From positions 95,398 through 144,796 of the forward strand of contig NZ_CQAZ01000005.1 in the NCBI RefSeq assembly GCF_001152565.1: 49,399 nt of DNA, written 5' to 3'. Every line of letters begins with the position of its first letter. The first letter of the stretch is position 1. Below the pieces are notes generated by a model, which saw only the letters and a list, made by a program, of their open reading frames with translations, did not search any database and had not been told where the DNA came from. Made by a program: the position numbers and the translations under genes. Below, piece after piece: positions 39,163-48,173 of the stretch. This DNA comes from Yersinia pekkanenii (GTDB taxonomy: Bacteria; Pseudomonadota; Gammaproteobacteria; Enterobacterales; Enterobacteriaceae).

Positions 39163-41217
39163 ATGTTTCTTTCTGTGAATGAACTGATTGGGTTACCGGG
39201 TATGCCTGGGACTGCGCCAGGTGTTAGGGCTGCGCTTAATAAGCTAGCGGGAAGTTCACTGGAATTGAAACGTAAACGCGCTGGTACCAAGGCATTTGAA
39301 TACCATATTGATTGCCTCACAGAGCAGCAACAAGACGTTGTTCGTGAACGTCACCTTAACTCTCTGTTAGCAGTAGAAAAAAAGTCCGTTAAATCGGCAG
39401 TTAATAGCGATTTAAATCCAAGAGTTAAGCCTAAGCATGAGCTCGATCTTATGCGCCAATGTCCAGCCCTGTTGCAGAGAAGCACTAACAACCTGACCAC
39501 GTTACAGCGTGATATTGCTGATGCCCGCGCTACTTTAGTGATTGAGGTTTTTGCTTTACAAAATGCAGGGTTGTCGCGCATTAGGGCCATTAAATACATT
39601 TGTGACCAGTCACAATCTAATACCTTGCCTGAGAAATTACAGAAAGCAGCAGCAGTGGCCAATGCCCGTAAAGGTCTGCGCACGGGTGTCAGTACCCGCA
39701 CCCTCAATGGTTGGGTGGTTGATTATGAACGTGCATCAAACTCAGCAGAGCGGCTGGTTTTACTGGCTCCAGGGCATAATAAAGGTAAACCGGTGGAGCG
39801 GATGAAATGGATGCCTCTGTTTATGTCCCACTACCGCACCACTAAAGGGCTAACCATCGCGGCTGCTTACAAGGAATTTGATAAGGCATGGAAGGCGCAG
39901 TATGTCGACCAACCCGCCATGCGCGATGCCATACCGTCTGTTCATGCTGTTCACCGGGCTTTAGACAAGCTGCCGACTATCGTTAAACAGCGCGGCCGTG
40001 TTACCGGCTCTGCCAAGCGGGCGCTGAATACCTATGTTAAGCGTGACTGGTCACAAATGCCCGTTAACGGCGTTTGGATTGGTGATGGCCATAGCATGAA
40101 GATGAAGGTGGCCCACCCTGACCATGGTCGTCCATTTACGCCCGAAATTACGCTGGTTATTGATGGCCGGACACGTTATGTCGTCGGTTGGAGCCTGAGC
40201 CTCGCTGAGAACGTCATCGCGGTGGCCGATGCGTTGCGCCACGGTATGCAGCATCACGGTATACCGCTGATCTACTACTCAGATAACGGTGCGGGCCAGA
40301 CTGCCAACATATTAGACGCTGATATTACGGGGATTTTTTCGCGGCTTGGCGTGGAGCATCCTACGGGTATTCCCGGCAACCCGCAGGCTCGTGGGATTAT
40401 TGAGCGACTTAACCGCGAAATTCCCGCCCGTATCGCCCGTAAATTTGCCACTTATAACGGTAAATCTGCTGACCGTGAAACGGTTCGCATGCTCAGCGTT
40501 GACCTTAATTCAGCCTTTAATGCGCAAGGTAAGAATAAAGAGCTAAATAGCCGCCAAAAAGCGGCGATGGCTAAATTACCGTCATGGCGTCAGCTTATTG
40601 ATGCCATAGAGGATGAGATTGAAGACTATAACGAAAGACATCGCCACAGCGAGCTCCCTTGTCGTGAAGACGGTAAGCACTATACCGCTGCGGAGTATCG
40701 GCAGTTGCTACTGGTCGATGAGACTATTGATCGTCTTTCTGATATTGAATTACGTGATATGTTCCGCCCGCAAATCATACGTACAGTTAATCGCGGTTGG
40801 TTCCCTCTCTTTAAGAATGAGTACTTTTCTCAGGATTTAATTCAGGTCGACGGTGAACAAGTTCTGGTTGAGTTCGATATCCACGATGCCAGCAGCGTTA
40901 CCGTTCGCCGCCTTGATGGCTCATTTATCTGTACTGCCATCGTGAATGGCAATACCCACGCTGCCTTCCCAGTGGAGTACGTCCGGAAAGTGGCAAAAGA
41001 CCGCCACAACAGACGTATGAAGCTTGTTGAGCAAAAAGCTGAAGAGATTAATGCCGAACTTAACCCGGTATTGACCGTTGATAATGCGCCTGATTTTGGC
41101 TCACTTATCCAGGGCGATATATCAAGAATTAATGATGACCGGGACGAGATGTTTTTATTCCAGTCTGATCGCGATGAATATTTAAAAGTACATGGCAATA
41201 AAAAAGCGGCTATTTGA
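39163..41217 (+). CDS. MuA-type DDE transposase
   Basis: 684 aa (MuA is 663). The N-terminal Mu-type winged helix (SVNELIGLPGMPGTAPGVRAAL) is followed by a further DNA-binding region and an RNase H-fold rve core. Catalytic residues: Asp308 in WIGDGHS, Asp374 in YYSDNGAG and Glu414 in ARGIIERLN. A C-terminal beta-barrel and a basic tail for contact with the B ATPase follow. It catalyses replicative transposition and integration. Confidence 0.95.
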   Translation: MFLSVNELIGLPGMPGTAPGVRAALNKLAGSSLELKRKRAGTKAFEYHIDCLTEQQQDVVRERHLNSLLAVEKKSVKSAVNSDLNPRVKPKHELDLMRQCPALLQRSTNNLTTLQRDIADARATLVIEVFALQNAGLSRIRAIKYICDQSQSNTLPEKLQKAAAVANARKGLRTGVSTRTLNGWVVDYERASNSAERLVLLAPGHNKGKPVERMKWMPLFMSHYRTTKGLTIAAAYKEFDKAWKAQYVDQPAMRDAIPSVHAVHRALDKLPTIVKQRGRVTGSAKRALNTYVKRDWSQMPVNGVWIGDGHSMKMKVAHPDHGRPFTPEITLVIDGRTRYVVGWSLSLAENVIAVADALRHGMQHHGIPLIYYSDNGAGQTANILDADITGIFSRLGVEHPTGIPGNPQARGIIERLNREIPARIARKFATYNGKSADRETVRMLSVDLNSAFNAQGKNKELNSRQKAAMAKLPSWRQLIDAIEDEIEDYNERHRHSELPCREDGKHYTAAEYRQLLLVDETIDRLSDIELRDMFRPQIIRTVNRGWFPLFKNEYFSQDLIQVDGEQVLVEFDIHDASSVTVRRLDGSFICTAIVNGNTHAAFPVEYVRKVAKDRHNRRMKLVEQKAEEINAELNPVLTVDNAPDFGSLIQGDISRINDDRDEMFLFQSDRDEYLKVHGNKKAAI

Positions 41218-41259
41218 CGCCCATCAAATGCCGCTCATTCACTACATAGGAATTAAATC

Positions 41260-42150
41260 ATGACAATTAAAAATGACCTTATAGAACTGATGGAACGTAA
41301 AAGCCTCAACCAAACACAGGTTTCACGCGCCATCGGTATGAGTACTGCCACCGTCAATCAATATCTACAAGATAAATATAACGGGGATTTAGAGAGGGTC
41401 AATAGTGAGGTACAGGCTTTCCTCGAACGTACTCGCGAGAAAGATAAAGCCCAGCGCGTAGACGTGAAGTTTGTTGCAACGTCAGCATCTAAAAAAGCGC
41501 TGGAAATTATCCGTATGGCCCACGTTGACGGTGAGATCAATGTGATTTACGGCGAGGCTGGGCTAGGTAAAACCATGGCATTAAAGGCTTACGCCAGCCA
41601 GAACTCCACCGCGCTGCTAATCGAAGTTGACCCCAGCTTTACCGCTCGCGTCTTGCTGGAGGAGATCTGTAACCGTTTGGGGCTATCCCCTCGCGGCAAC
41701 ATGCATGAAACCTTTGAGTTATGTACCAATAAATTACGTGATTCGGGCTATGTCTTGTTGATTGACGAGGGGGAGTTGCTGCCACATCGAACACTGGAAG
41801 TGCTGCGCCGTCTGCACGATAAAAGCGGTATCGGCGTTGTCCTGGTTGGTATGCCGCGACTGTTGATTAACCTGAAAGGTAAGCGTGGCGAATTCGTCCA
41901 ACTTTATAGCCGTGTGGCATTTGCGCTCAATATCGGTAATGCGCTGCCTAAAGATGATGTCAGTGCCATTGCGGCCAGTGTGTTACCTGCGGTAGCAGAT
42001 GATATCAATGAGGCGCTTTATCAGGAATCAAGAGGCAATGCCCGCCGCTTATTTAAGTTACTGCGCGGTGCAATTCGCCTTAGCCATATCAATGAAACAC
42101 CCGTGGGTGTCGGTGCCGTTCGCCAAGCCGCCAAAATGTTAATTAATTAA
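41260..42150 (+). CDS. MuB-type AAA+ ATPase, transposition target selector
   Basis: 296 aa. N-terminal helix-turn-helix (LNQTQVSRAIGMSTATVNQYL, about residues 16-36), then an AAA+ domain with Walker A GEAGLGKT (residues 98-105) and Walker B LLIDEGE (Asp169, Glu170). MuB binds DNA non-specifically, delivers targets to the transposase and gives target immunity. 42 bases after the transposase. Confidence 0.95.
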   Translation: MTIKNDLIELMERKSLNQTQVSRAIGMSTATVNQYLQDKYNGDLERVNSEVQAFLERTREKDKAQRVDVKFVATSASKKALEIIRMAHVDGEINVIYGEAGLGKTMALKAYASQNSTALLIEVDPSFTARVLLEEICNRLGLSPRGNMHETFELCTNKLRDSGYVLLIDEGELLPHRTLEVLRRLHDKSGIGVVLVGMPRLLINLKGKRGEFVQLYSRVAFALNIGNALPKDDVSAIAASVLPAVADDINEALYQESRGNARRLFKLLRGAIRLSHINETPVGVGAVRQAAKMLIN

Positions 42151-42160
42151 GGAATAAGCC

Positions 42161-42394
42161 ATGTGCCAATTGCCTATTAATAACCCGACCTTAATGAAGC
42201 CTATTAATCGCTTATTACGCGCCGGTATTAAAGTGGTGGAATTAAACACCCGCTTACGCCGTCCGATCATCGAAGTTGATCGCCCCTTTAAGGCATGGGA
42301 ACAAGGCGCGGTTGAGATAACCGAAACCCGCAATGGCGTCCGTAGCCTGGTCAAAATGACCATCTGGCGCGGCGCTCATATCATCTGGAGATAG
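42161..42394 (+). CDS. Small conserved phage protein, function unknown
   Basis: 77 aa basic protein with no recognised domain. It starts at the ATG with AAGGAA 8 bases upstream, 10 bases after the B ATPase gene, in the early operon. Reads like the small proteins that follow B in enterobacterial Mu-like phages. No membrane span or signal peptide. Confidence 0.65.
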   Translation: MCQLPINNPTLMKPINRLLRAGIKVVELNTRLRRPIIEVDRPFKAWEQGAVEITETRNGVRSLVKMTIWRGAHIIWR

Positions 42395-42400
42395 CCAGTT

Positions 42401-42601
42401 ATGGCAAAAATAATCATCGAAGTTGTGGATGGTGGTCGCGTGAGTGTGAGTTGTCGCGTCGAACTATCCAAAAGTAATCAGTTTGAAAATGATGTGACAA
42501 ATGGAATTGCTAATGGGTTAGCTGGTCATGTAGCAGTTAAAACCAAGCAAGTTATTGAATCTTTAGTTAAAACCAAACGAGGTAAGAAGCATGTCCACTG
42601 A
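42401..42601 (+). CDS. Hypothetical 66-aa phage protein
   Basis: 66 aa, beta-rich N-terminus (MAKIIIEVVDGGRVSVSCRVE) and a basic C-terminus. GGAG lies about 10 bases upstream of the ATG, and the frame overlaps the next gene by 11 bases. No family recognised. Confidence 0.6.
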   Translation: MAKIIIEVVDGGRVSVSCRVELSKSNQFENDVTNGIANGLAGHVAVKTKQVIESLVKTKRGKKHVH

Positions 42602-43229
42602 AAACAAACAATTCACTGATAAAGCCGCTCCAGAGGGGTACTGGGTTGATGCTAAAGGTATTCTGACCCCAATCTCTCTGGTTAAAGATATCGACAAAAT
42701 GCGCGATACATTAGTGGGTGACATTATCAATCGCGCACTGGTCGTTAACAAAATGCTGACCGAGTTTAAGTTGGCCACCTTTGCTGACATTGCCGCGTTC
42801 GTTGACCTGTCAGCCAATGAATACAATGTTTCACTGGGTGGTAAGAAAGGCAACGTCACGCTGTATACCTTTGACGGTAAATATAAAATCCAACGAGCCA
42901 TGCAAGACCGCATTGCCTTTGATGAGCGCCTGCAAGCCGCTAAAGCGCTTATTGATGAATGCCTTGCTGATTGGGTTGAAGGTGCGCGGCCTGAAATTCA
43001 TACCTTAATTAACCGGGCCTTTTCCTCGGATAAAGAGGGTGAGATCAATACCGGGGCAGTCTTGGCCCTGCGTCGTTATGACATTCAGGACTCACGCTGG
43101 TTACGGGCGATGGATGCCATCAGCGAAGCGGTGCAGGTTGTCGGCAGTCGTTCCTATGTCCGGGTTTATGAGCGTATTGGCGACAGTGACCAATATCAGG
43201 CCATCTCCCTTGATATCTCTGGAGTCTGA
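42591..43229 (+). CDS. DUF3164 family phage protein
   Basis: 212 aa. The N-terminus KAAPEGYWVDAKGILTPISLVKDID and the central helical region match DUF3164, a protein found in the early region of Mu-like phages. Function unknown. Start ATG at 42591 overlaps the preceding gene; RBS GAGG is upstream. Confidence 0.88.
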   Translation: MSTENKQFTDKAAPEGYWVDAKGILTPISLVKDIDKMRDTLVGDIINRALVVNKMLTEFKLATFADIAAFVDLSANEYNVSLGGKKGNVTLYTFDGKYKIQRAMQDRIAFDERLQAAKALIDECLADWVEGARPEIHTLINRAFSSDKEGEINTGAVLALRRYDIQDSRWLRAMDAISEAVQVVGSRSYVRVYERIGDSDQYQAISLDISGV

Positions 43230-43230
43230 T

Positions 43231-43422
43231 ATGAATGCTAAAGAGTTCAACAAAAAATATCCCGTAGGTAGCAGTTTTATATACCAACCCAATAAAGTCT
43301 TACGAGGTGGTAAAGCAGTTAAAACCGTTGCAACGGCAAACGACTTTGAGCAAGGCGTTATCGTTGAAATTAATTTAGAGCCATGGTTTGCCAATATTAA
43401 GGCATTAACACCAGCAGGCTAA
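43231..43422 (+). CDS. Small phage protein, paralogue of the N-terminus at 44915
   Basis: 63 aa starting MNAKEFNKKYPVGSSFIYQP, 1 base after the DUF3164 stop (TGATATG). The pattern FNKKYPVGSSFIY and a following beta-rich stretch (VVEINLEPWFANIKALTP in outline) recur in the first 60 residues of the protein at 44915. No named family recognised. I chose the ATG at 43231; the same frame is open further upstream but only inside DUF3164. Confidence 0.7.
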   Translation: MNAKEFNKKYPVGSSFIYQPNKVLRGGKAVKTVATANDFEQGVIVEINLEPWFANIKALTPAG

Positions 43423-43466
43423 ATTCAACCTTTATTAAGTCTCTTTTAGCTCTTAATTATTAACAA

Positions 43467-43498
43467 TGGCGTAAACCCGCTGGGGCGCGCTTACGCCA
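43467..43498 (+). terminator. Hairpin in the 97-base gap before the DUF2786 gene
   Basis: TGGCGTAA (43467-43474) pairs perfectly with TTACGCCA (43491-43498); the loop of 16 bases is GC-rich. It is followed by AAATCATGG, not a T run, so it is either a weak terminator or an RNA processing or stabilising structure inside the early transcript. Confidence 0.45.
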
Positions 43499-43519
43499 AA
43501 ATCATGGAAAACCATCATC

Positions 43520-44233
43520 ATGAATAAAGAAAAGTATCTCGCCAAAATAAAGAAACTGCTGAATTTGGCTAAGCACAGTACCAATCCCAATGAAGCTGCC
43601 AATGCGATGAGTCAGGCCCAAAACTTGATGCGTGAGCATGGTCTGACATCTATTGATATCGACTTGATGGAAATCAACGAGGCAGGCAGTAAAGGCGCTC
43701 CCTCTCATGCTCAGGCTATCCCTAAATATATGGGGCTGCTGGCAGATATCATCTGTCGGGCTTTCGGCGTTAAGTGTTATATGACCTTTAAACGTAATTA
43801 TTACACTACCGCTCAGCGTCAGGTTATTTTCTACGGCCCGAATGAACGCCCACAAATAGCAGCTTATGCCTTTGACGTACTCTCTCGCCAAATGATGAAA
43901 GCCCGCCGTGAATATACTGCGTCAATGCGCAAGAGCATTAAAGCCAGCACCAAAATAGCCCGAGGGGATACCTTCTGTGAGGGGTGGGTAATAGGCGCTT
44001 ATCAGGTCATTAAAGATTTTACGGTTACAGATACCGAGGCAACCTTAATCACTGCCTACCACCGTAAATTGCAGAAAGATATTGGGCTGCAATCAGGCGA
44101 TATGCGAGAGGCCAAAAAGTGTCGCGGGGCTGATGATGCTGCGGAGACTGGATATCGAGCGGGTAAAGATGCCAGCTTGCTTCATGCTGTCAATGGTACT
44201 GATTCTCAGCCTGCATTGATTGGGAGGTCATAA
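43520..44233 (+). CDS. DUF2786 family phage protein
   Basis: 237 aa. N-terminal DUF2786 domain: YLAKIKKLLNLAKHSTNPNEAANAMSQAQNLMREHG (residues 6-41 in outline), then a conserved C-terminal region with a basic segment. Common in Mu-like and other phages; function unknown. The stop overlaps the next start (TAATG). Confidence 0.85.
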   Translation: MNKEKYLAKIKKLLNLAKHSTNPNEAANAMSQAQNLMREHGLTSIDIDLMEINEAGSKGAPSHAQAIPKYMGLLADIICRAFGVKCYMTFKRNYYTTAQRQVIFYGPNERPQIAAYAFDVLSRQMMKARREYTASMRKSIKASTKIARGDTFCEGWVIGAYQVIKDFTVTDTEATLITAYHRKLQKDIGLQSGDMREAKKCRGADDAAETGYRAGKDASLLHAVNGTDSQPALIGRS

Positions 44234-44700
44234 TGGAAAATCTGTCTAAAACTGATTCATTGCGCCAGGCGCTGCAAGTGCTGGGGACTGCCACTGGCCG
44301 CGAACTGGCCAACTTCACTGGCTTACCGATTGATCGCGTTGGTGCGCTGTTGGCCTGTGATATCCGCAAAGGGCGCGTTGTCCGTGGCTGGAATGGAAAA
44401 ATACGTTGCTATGGCATGGCTGGCACTCTCCAGGATACCGGCTCTGTTGTCGGTAAAGTTGGCTCAGGTAAGGGAAAAGGTAAGGTTCGTTACCTGCCAT
44501 TGGGCGTCACCAATCCTGAGTTTAGGGCGTTGGCCCAGAAAGCGGTAGTCCTTGAACAACAATTCAAATACTCCAGCGCCATGTCTGCCTGGCTGGCAGC
44601 TGCTGACGCATCCATGCTGCTGGTCAACGAACAATGGTGCCTCCATCGTGCCATGTTTTGTGAGTCAGCCCAGTCTAAAGGCTGGGGAGGTCGCCCATGA
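44233..44700 (+). CDS. Hypothetical phage protein with winged-helix-like N-terminus
   Basis: 155 aa. Residues 8-50 (LRQALQVLGTATGRELANF, then LPIDRVGALLACDIRKGRVVRG) look like a winged helix-turn-helix, followed by a Gly/Lys linker (GSGKGKGK). Strong RBS GGGAGG upstream of the ATG. It overlaps the next gene by 4 bases. Possible DNA-binding role, by inference only. Confidence 0.65.
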   Translation: MENLSKTDSLRQALQVLGTATGRELANFTGLPIDRVGALLACDIRKGRVVRGWNGKIRCYGMAGTLQDTGSVVGKVGSGKGKGKVRYLPLGVTNPEFRALAQKAVVLEQQFKYSSAMSAWLAAADASMLLVNEQWCLHRAMFCESAQSKGWGGRP

Positions 44701-44918
44701 AAGCCCATGTCAGCAGCCGGGAATATCAGGATAACGGCAACAAACGCATCTACACCCTGACAGATGGCAGTGTGGTTATCGAGTACCCCAAGTTGCCTGG
44801 GAAGTCGCGTTTCAACTTCTTTGATCATCGTGGAAATACAGTCCACAAGAACCAACAGCGCGTCGCCATGAAGCAAGCCGTTGAACACCATAAAAAACAA
44901 TGGAAGGTGAAACCATGA
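44697..44918 (+). CDS. Hypothetical 73-aa phage protein
   Basis: 73 aa, basic and beta-rich (YTLTDGSVVIEYPKLPGKSR), no family recognised. Translationally coupled on both sides by ATGA overlaps, which supports it as a real gene of the early operon. Confidence 0.65.
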   Translation: MKAHVSSREYQDNGNKRIYTLTDGSVVIEYPKLPGKSRFNFFDHRGNTVHKNQQRVAMKQAVEHHKKQWKVKP

Positions 44919-45787
44919 GCCATTTTCTGAAAGGGTTGTCAGCCGATAAATTCAATCAAAAATACCCTGTAGGCAGTTGTTTTCATTATTTCTCTATTAA
45001 GGGTATCCCTGACAGCGTCGAGGTGGTCACGCGCACTGAAGCCTGGGCGCTAGGTCATGGGGATGTTGTTGTCAGCGTCAATGGCCGAGCCGGTGGGCTT
45101 CACATTGAGCATATGAAGCCTATTGCTATCGCCGACATTCCCCAGCAAAAAAACGAAGAATTAAGTAAGCCTGTGGCGTGGACTGATATCCAAGAGCTAG
45201 CTGACATGAAGAGCGGCACATATGGCAACATTTTCAACAGCAATTACATCAATACGTCAGACGGTCAGTGGATGCCTCTCTACTCGCAAGAATATGTTTC
45301 AACACTGATAACCCAATTGGAAGCAGCAAACGAGGCACTGAAAGGCGATCAAGTGCCGGTGGCTGTACTTTATAGAACTGGAGAAGTCTTCTCTCGCGCT
45401 GAATGTGCAGACGATAGAACTTTTGCCGTCTGCTGCAAAGTTGAGACACCGCTATTTACCGCCTCGCAAAAGCCTGTTGTACGCCAACACCATGCGGATT
45501 GGTCTGATGCGACTTTTGGTAATGTCGGTCCAGTTGGCCCACTGAAACACCTAAGCAAAGAAGCGTTAGAGGCAGCCGCATCACCTGGTGATCTATCTGA
45601 ATGGGCTGACATGCAGTTTCTGTTTTGGGATGCACAACGCCGCGCTGGCATTACTGACGCGCAGATAGAACAGGCAATGATAGATAAGCTGGAAATCAAT
45701 AAATCCAGAGTGTGGCCTGAACCAAAAGACGGCGAACCTCGTGAACACATCAAAGCCGGTTTCCCGGTAGAGGGGGAAATAAAGTGA
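44915..45787 (+). CDS. Phage protein with duplicated N-terminal domain
   Basis: 290 aa. Residues 1-60 (FNQKYPVGSCFHYF, then GGLHIEHMKPI) resemble the whole 63-aa protein at 43231. The middle has YSQEYVSTLITQLEAANEALKGD, a pattern seen in phage ead/Ea22-like proteins. The C-terminus has WADMQFLFWDAQRRAGIT. I chose the ATG at 44915, overlapping the previous stop (ATGA), over the one at 44900. Function unknown. Confidence 0.7.
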   Translation: MSHFLKGLSADKFNQKYPVGSCFHYFSIKGIPDSVEVVTRTEAWALGHGDVVVSVNGRAGGLHIEHMKPIAIADIPQQKNEELSKPVAWTDIQELADMKSGTYGNIFNSNYINTSDGQWMPLYSQEYVSTLITQLEAANEALKGDQVPVAVLYRTGEVFSRAECADDRTFAVCCKVETPLFTASQKPVVRQHHADWSDATFGNVGPVGPLKHLSKEALEAAASPGDLSEWADMQFLFWDAQRRAGITDAQIEQAMIDKLEINKSRVWPEPKDGEPREHIKAGFPVEGEIK

Positions 45788-45993
45788 CCATTAGAGAAAT
45801 CACCTTAATCTGTTGGGCTGTAGCGTCCTACATCTACCTTGGTTATTGCTGGGTCAGCATTCTGAAGCGGTTGGGTTGGGCAAGAAAAGATATTCACCCT
45901 TTTGCTTACATCGTAACCGTGTTGCTTTGGCCTGTGGGATTGATGCTTTTTGAAGCGCGGCTGATTGAAGAGGACTATGACGACAATGACTAA
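45784..45993 (+). CDS. Small membrane protein of the prophage
   Basis: 69 aa, GTG start overlapping the previous stop (GTGA). Two hydrophobic spans (about residues 4-24 and 42-57) with an acidic C-terminus (LIEEDYDDND). No family recognised; likely an inner-membrane protein. Confidence 0.65.
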   Translation: MTIREITLICWAVASYIYLGYCWVSILKRLGWARKDIHPFAYIVTVLLWPVGLMLFEARLIEEDYDDND

Positions 45994-46375
45994 ATACAAC
46001 AATAAAGAGCAGGCAGCGGCGCGAAAGCGCCTCTCCCGCGCCCGTGCAAAGTCGCAGTTCGGTCAGCATCGTATTGAAATAGTTATCTCTGACCGTGGGT
46101 TTAAAATGCTGCTTGATGGCTGTAAGCGCCGTAATCCGGGTCGTAAACCATACATCCCCAGCGAGTATGTTGAGCTTTTAATCTTTTGTGACGGTGAGCG
46201 ACTGGAGCGGCAAGAGGCTGAGTTAGGTCATTGCAATCACTGTGACTTGCCATTACCTACCGGTTGCAATACAGCGTTTGTAGGTGAATCACAATGTTGG
46301 TTTTATCGTGAGTCACGCACTTTAAATCTTACAGATGTGACCGGTCACGCTCAGTTGGATGAGGTGAAAAAATGA
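45977..46375 (+). CDS. Hypothetical phage protein with Cys-rich motif
   Basis: 132 aa from the ATG at 45977; the ATG at 45965 (136 aa) and one at 45986 are alternatives. A basic N-terminus (AAARKRLSRARAKSQFGQHR) precedes a helical middle and a HCNHCDLPLPTGC motif that could bind zinc. Overlaps neighbours on both sides (ATGA with the next gene). DNA- or RNA-binding is conceivable but unproven. Confidence 0.6.
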   Translation: MTTMTKYNNKEQAAARKRLSRARAKSQFGQHRIEIVISDRGFKMLLDGCKRRNPGRKPYIPSEYVELLIFCDGERLERQEAELGHCNHCDLPLPTGCNTAFVGESQCWFYRESRTLNLTDVTGHAQLDEVKK

Positions 46376-46845
46376 CTAATTTGGGCCTGTTAAAAAGTCA
46401 CCTTGCGTTGGGTGAAGACTACAGCGAAGAGCTGCTGCAAGTGCTCCAGTCGGCCTTTGATGAGATTACCTTCTCGCGGGCAAAGCTGCTTGAATTGGGC
46501 TGTTACTCTCCAGCGGATACTGCTGATTTATTGAGTGGCTGTGGAAAGCTAACACAGTACATCACTAAGTTTGAGCACAGCGAGGCTTATTCTGTAGGTT
46601 CTACCGCCCTTATTGGTGTGTTAGTCGCCCATCAAAATCAACGAACGGTTCTTGACCAACTGGTGACCTTAACGTGTCAAGGTGGCGTCTGGACGGCTCA
46701 GATAGCATTTGATGAGTTCCCCGTGCATAACTCCCCCGCAGCGGCAATGGATGAACTGTCTGACTGGCTTATCCGGTTGGGCTTGGCGACAAGAGTCAGT
46801 GATAGTTTACGGACTCAACTGGGGGTGTTATGGACAAAAAACTGA
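46372..46845 (+). CDS. Hypothetical 157-aa phage protein
   Basis: 157 aa, soluble, mainly helical. No family recognised. Start coupled to the previous stop (ATGA), and it overlaps the GemA gene by 16 bases, so it belongs to the same operon. Confidence 0.65.
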   Translation: MTNLGLLKSHLALGEDYSEELLQVLQSAFDEITFSRAKLLELGCYSPADTADLLSGCGKLTQYITKFEHSEAYSVGSTALIGVLVAHQNQRTVLDQLVTLTCQGGVWTAQIAFDEFPVHNSPAAAMDELSDWLIRLGLATRVSDSLRTQLGVLWTKN

Positions 46846-47231
46846 TCCAGCTTATTCATGTGGGTAAGTCTGTCTTAGCATGGGACGATGAAACCTACCG
46901 CGATGTTATTTATCGACTTACCGGTAAAACCAGCTCGGCTCATTGTTCCATCGAGCAGCAAGAACGTATTGTGGCTTATATGCGGGCTCATGGATTTGAG
47001 CCTAAACCGACCCCAAAACGCGGACGTCGCCCCAGCGTTCCCGCCAGTAAGAAGACGATACTCAGTAAGATTGAGGCACTTCTGGCTGACGCAAACCGAC
47101 CATGGGATTATGCTGAATCTATGGCGCAACATATGTTTCAGGTAAGATATGTTGATTGGTTGCCGCTGGATAAGCTGACAAAACTGATGCAGGCATTGAT
47201 TATTGATGCCAAACGTCGAGGGAAATCATGA
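46830..47231 (+). CDS. gemA: GemA / Mu gp16 family regulator (DUF1018)
   Basis: 133 aa. The pattern IQLIHVGKSVLAWDDETYRDVIYRLTGKTSS, then QERIVAYMRAHGFEPKP, is the GemA (DUF1018) family of Mu-like phages; in Mu, GemA modulates host gene expression and DNA supercoiling. A lysine/arginine-rich linker (KPTPKRGRRPSVPASKK) follows. It overlaps the mor-like gene by 4 bases. Confidence 0.9.
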   Translation: MDKKLIQLIHVGKSVLAWDDETYRDVIYRLTGKTSSAHCSIEQQERIVAYMRAHGFEPKPTPKRGRRPSVPASKKTILSKIEALLADANRPWDYAESMAQHMFQVRYVDWLPLDKLTKLMQALIIDAKRRGKS

Positions 47232-47665
47232 TGGATATTGAGCAGGTTAAAGCGCTATTGCCAGAGTCTGTCCAGCAGATTGCCGAGTTGATCGGTTATC
47301 CAGCCACAGCCCGCCTGCTCGATAAGTTGGGTGGCACCACCTTCCCAATAGGTAAAGGGTTGCGTGCACTTGGCGCAGCCCGTGCCACGTTGTTACGTGA
47401 GACCATTGGTGATGAGAACGCGCAACTGTTGGTCAAGCACTTTGGTGGGGAGGTTCTTTACCTCCCTCGTTGTGATCGGGCATTGCGTGAGTTGCGTAAC
47501 CGTTCGTTCCTGGCTGAATTTGCGCAGTTGCGTGACAGTGGCGTCTCTTCTTTGATGGTGATGACGCAGCTATGCCCTAAATATGGCTTCTCTGATAGGT
47601 TCGCTTGGGGATTGTTAGAGAGGAATAAAAATAACGTTGAGTTACCACAAGACTCTTTATTCTGA
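47228..47665 (+). CDS. mor: Mor-family middle transcription activator
   Basis: 145 aa. Mor/C family (PF08765): N-terminal dimerisation region (PESVQQIAELIGYPATARLLDKLGG), then GGEVLYLPRCDRALRELRNR and a C-terminal helix-turn-helix (SSLMVMTQLCPKYGFSDRFAWGLLER). In Mu, Mor turns on the middle promoter. It lies just upstream of the lysis genes, so its target is probably the region before 48203. Confidence 0.9.
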   Translation: MMDIEQVKALLPESVQQIAELIGYPATARLLDKLGGTTFPIGKGLRALGAARATLLRETIGDENAQLLVKHFGGEVLYLPRCDRALRELRNRSFLAEFAQLRDSGVSSLMVMTQLCPKYGFSDRFAWGLLERNKNNVELPQDSLF

Positions 47666-47673
47666 GGTTGCAA

Positions 47674-48123
47674 ATGAAAATAAAAAACATCATTTTTTAT
47701 AGTTTATTAATTGTTAATTCTTCTGCTTTTGCTGATTCCAAGGCTGTTGGTAACGAGAGTATCCTGATACAGGGAGCGCTAAAAGATGGCTATCAAGCGC
47801 AGCGTAATCTCGCATTTGGATATAAGTCTGGTAAGGTTGTTTCAACTGGTGCGACTGACACACCTAAAAATGAAGTTAAAGCCTGTGCTTGGCGTAAGAT
47901 TCTGCTAATAGCTAATCCAAATAAAATTGATGCTAGTGACCCAATAAATGAGCGGGCAGATTGTAGGAATCTTGACTTTAAAGAAGACGAAAATGTATGG
48001 CATATTGTCCACCAATATCTTCCCATGATTGACCAGATGAAAGTGAAGGGTAAATACATGGCTAAACATGATGACGAAAAAGTAAAAAGTGAGGATATTG
48101 AAATTATAGATATTGATGGCTAA
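47674..48123 (+). CDS. Exported protein of unknown function
   Basis: 149 aa from the ATG at 47674 (RBS GAGG 6 bases upstream). Signal peptide MKIKNIIFYSLLIVNSSAFA, then an acidic mature protein with two cysteines. No family recognised; it has some look of Sel1-like/secreted proteins (YQAQRNLAFGYKSG) but too short to call. Lower GC than its neighbours; possible lysogenic-conversion cargo between mor and the endolysin. Confidence 0.65.
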   Translation: MKIKNIIFYSLLIVNSSAFADSKAVGNESILIQGALKDGYQAQRNLAFGYKSGKVVSTGATDTPKNEVKACAWRKILLIANPNKIDASDPINERADCRNLDFKEDENVWHIVHQYLPMIDQMKVKGKYMAKHDDEKVKSEDIEIIDIDG

Positions 48124-48173
48124 TAACCACTGAACCCCTTCCACTGATTATATAAAGCCACAACAGCAATACT

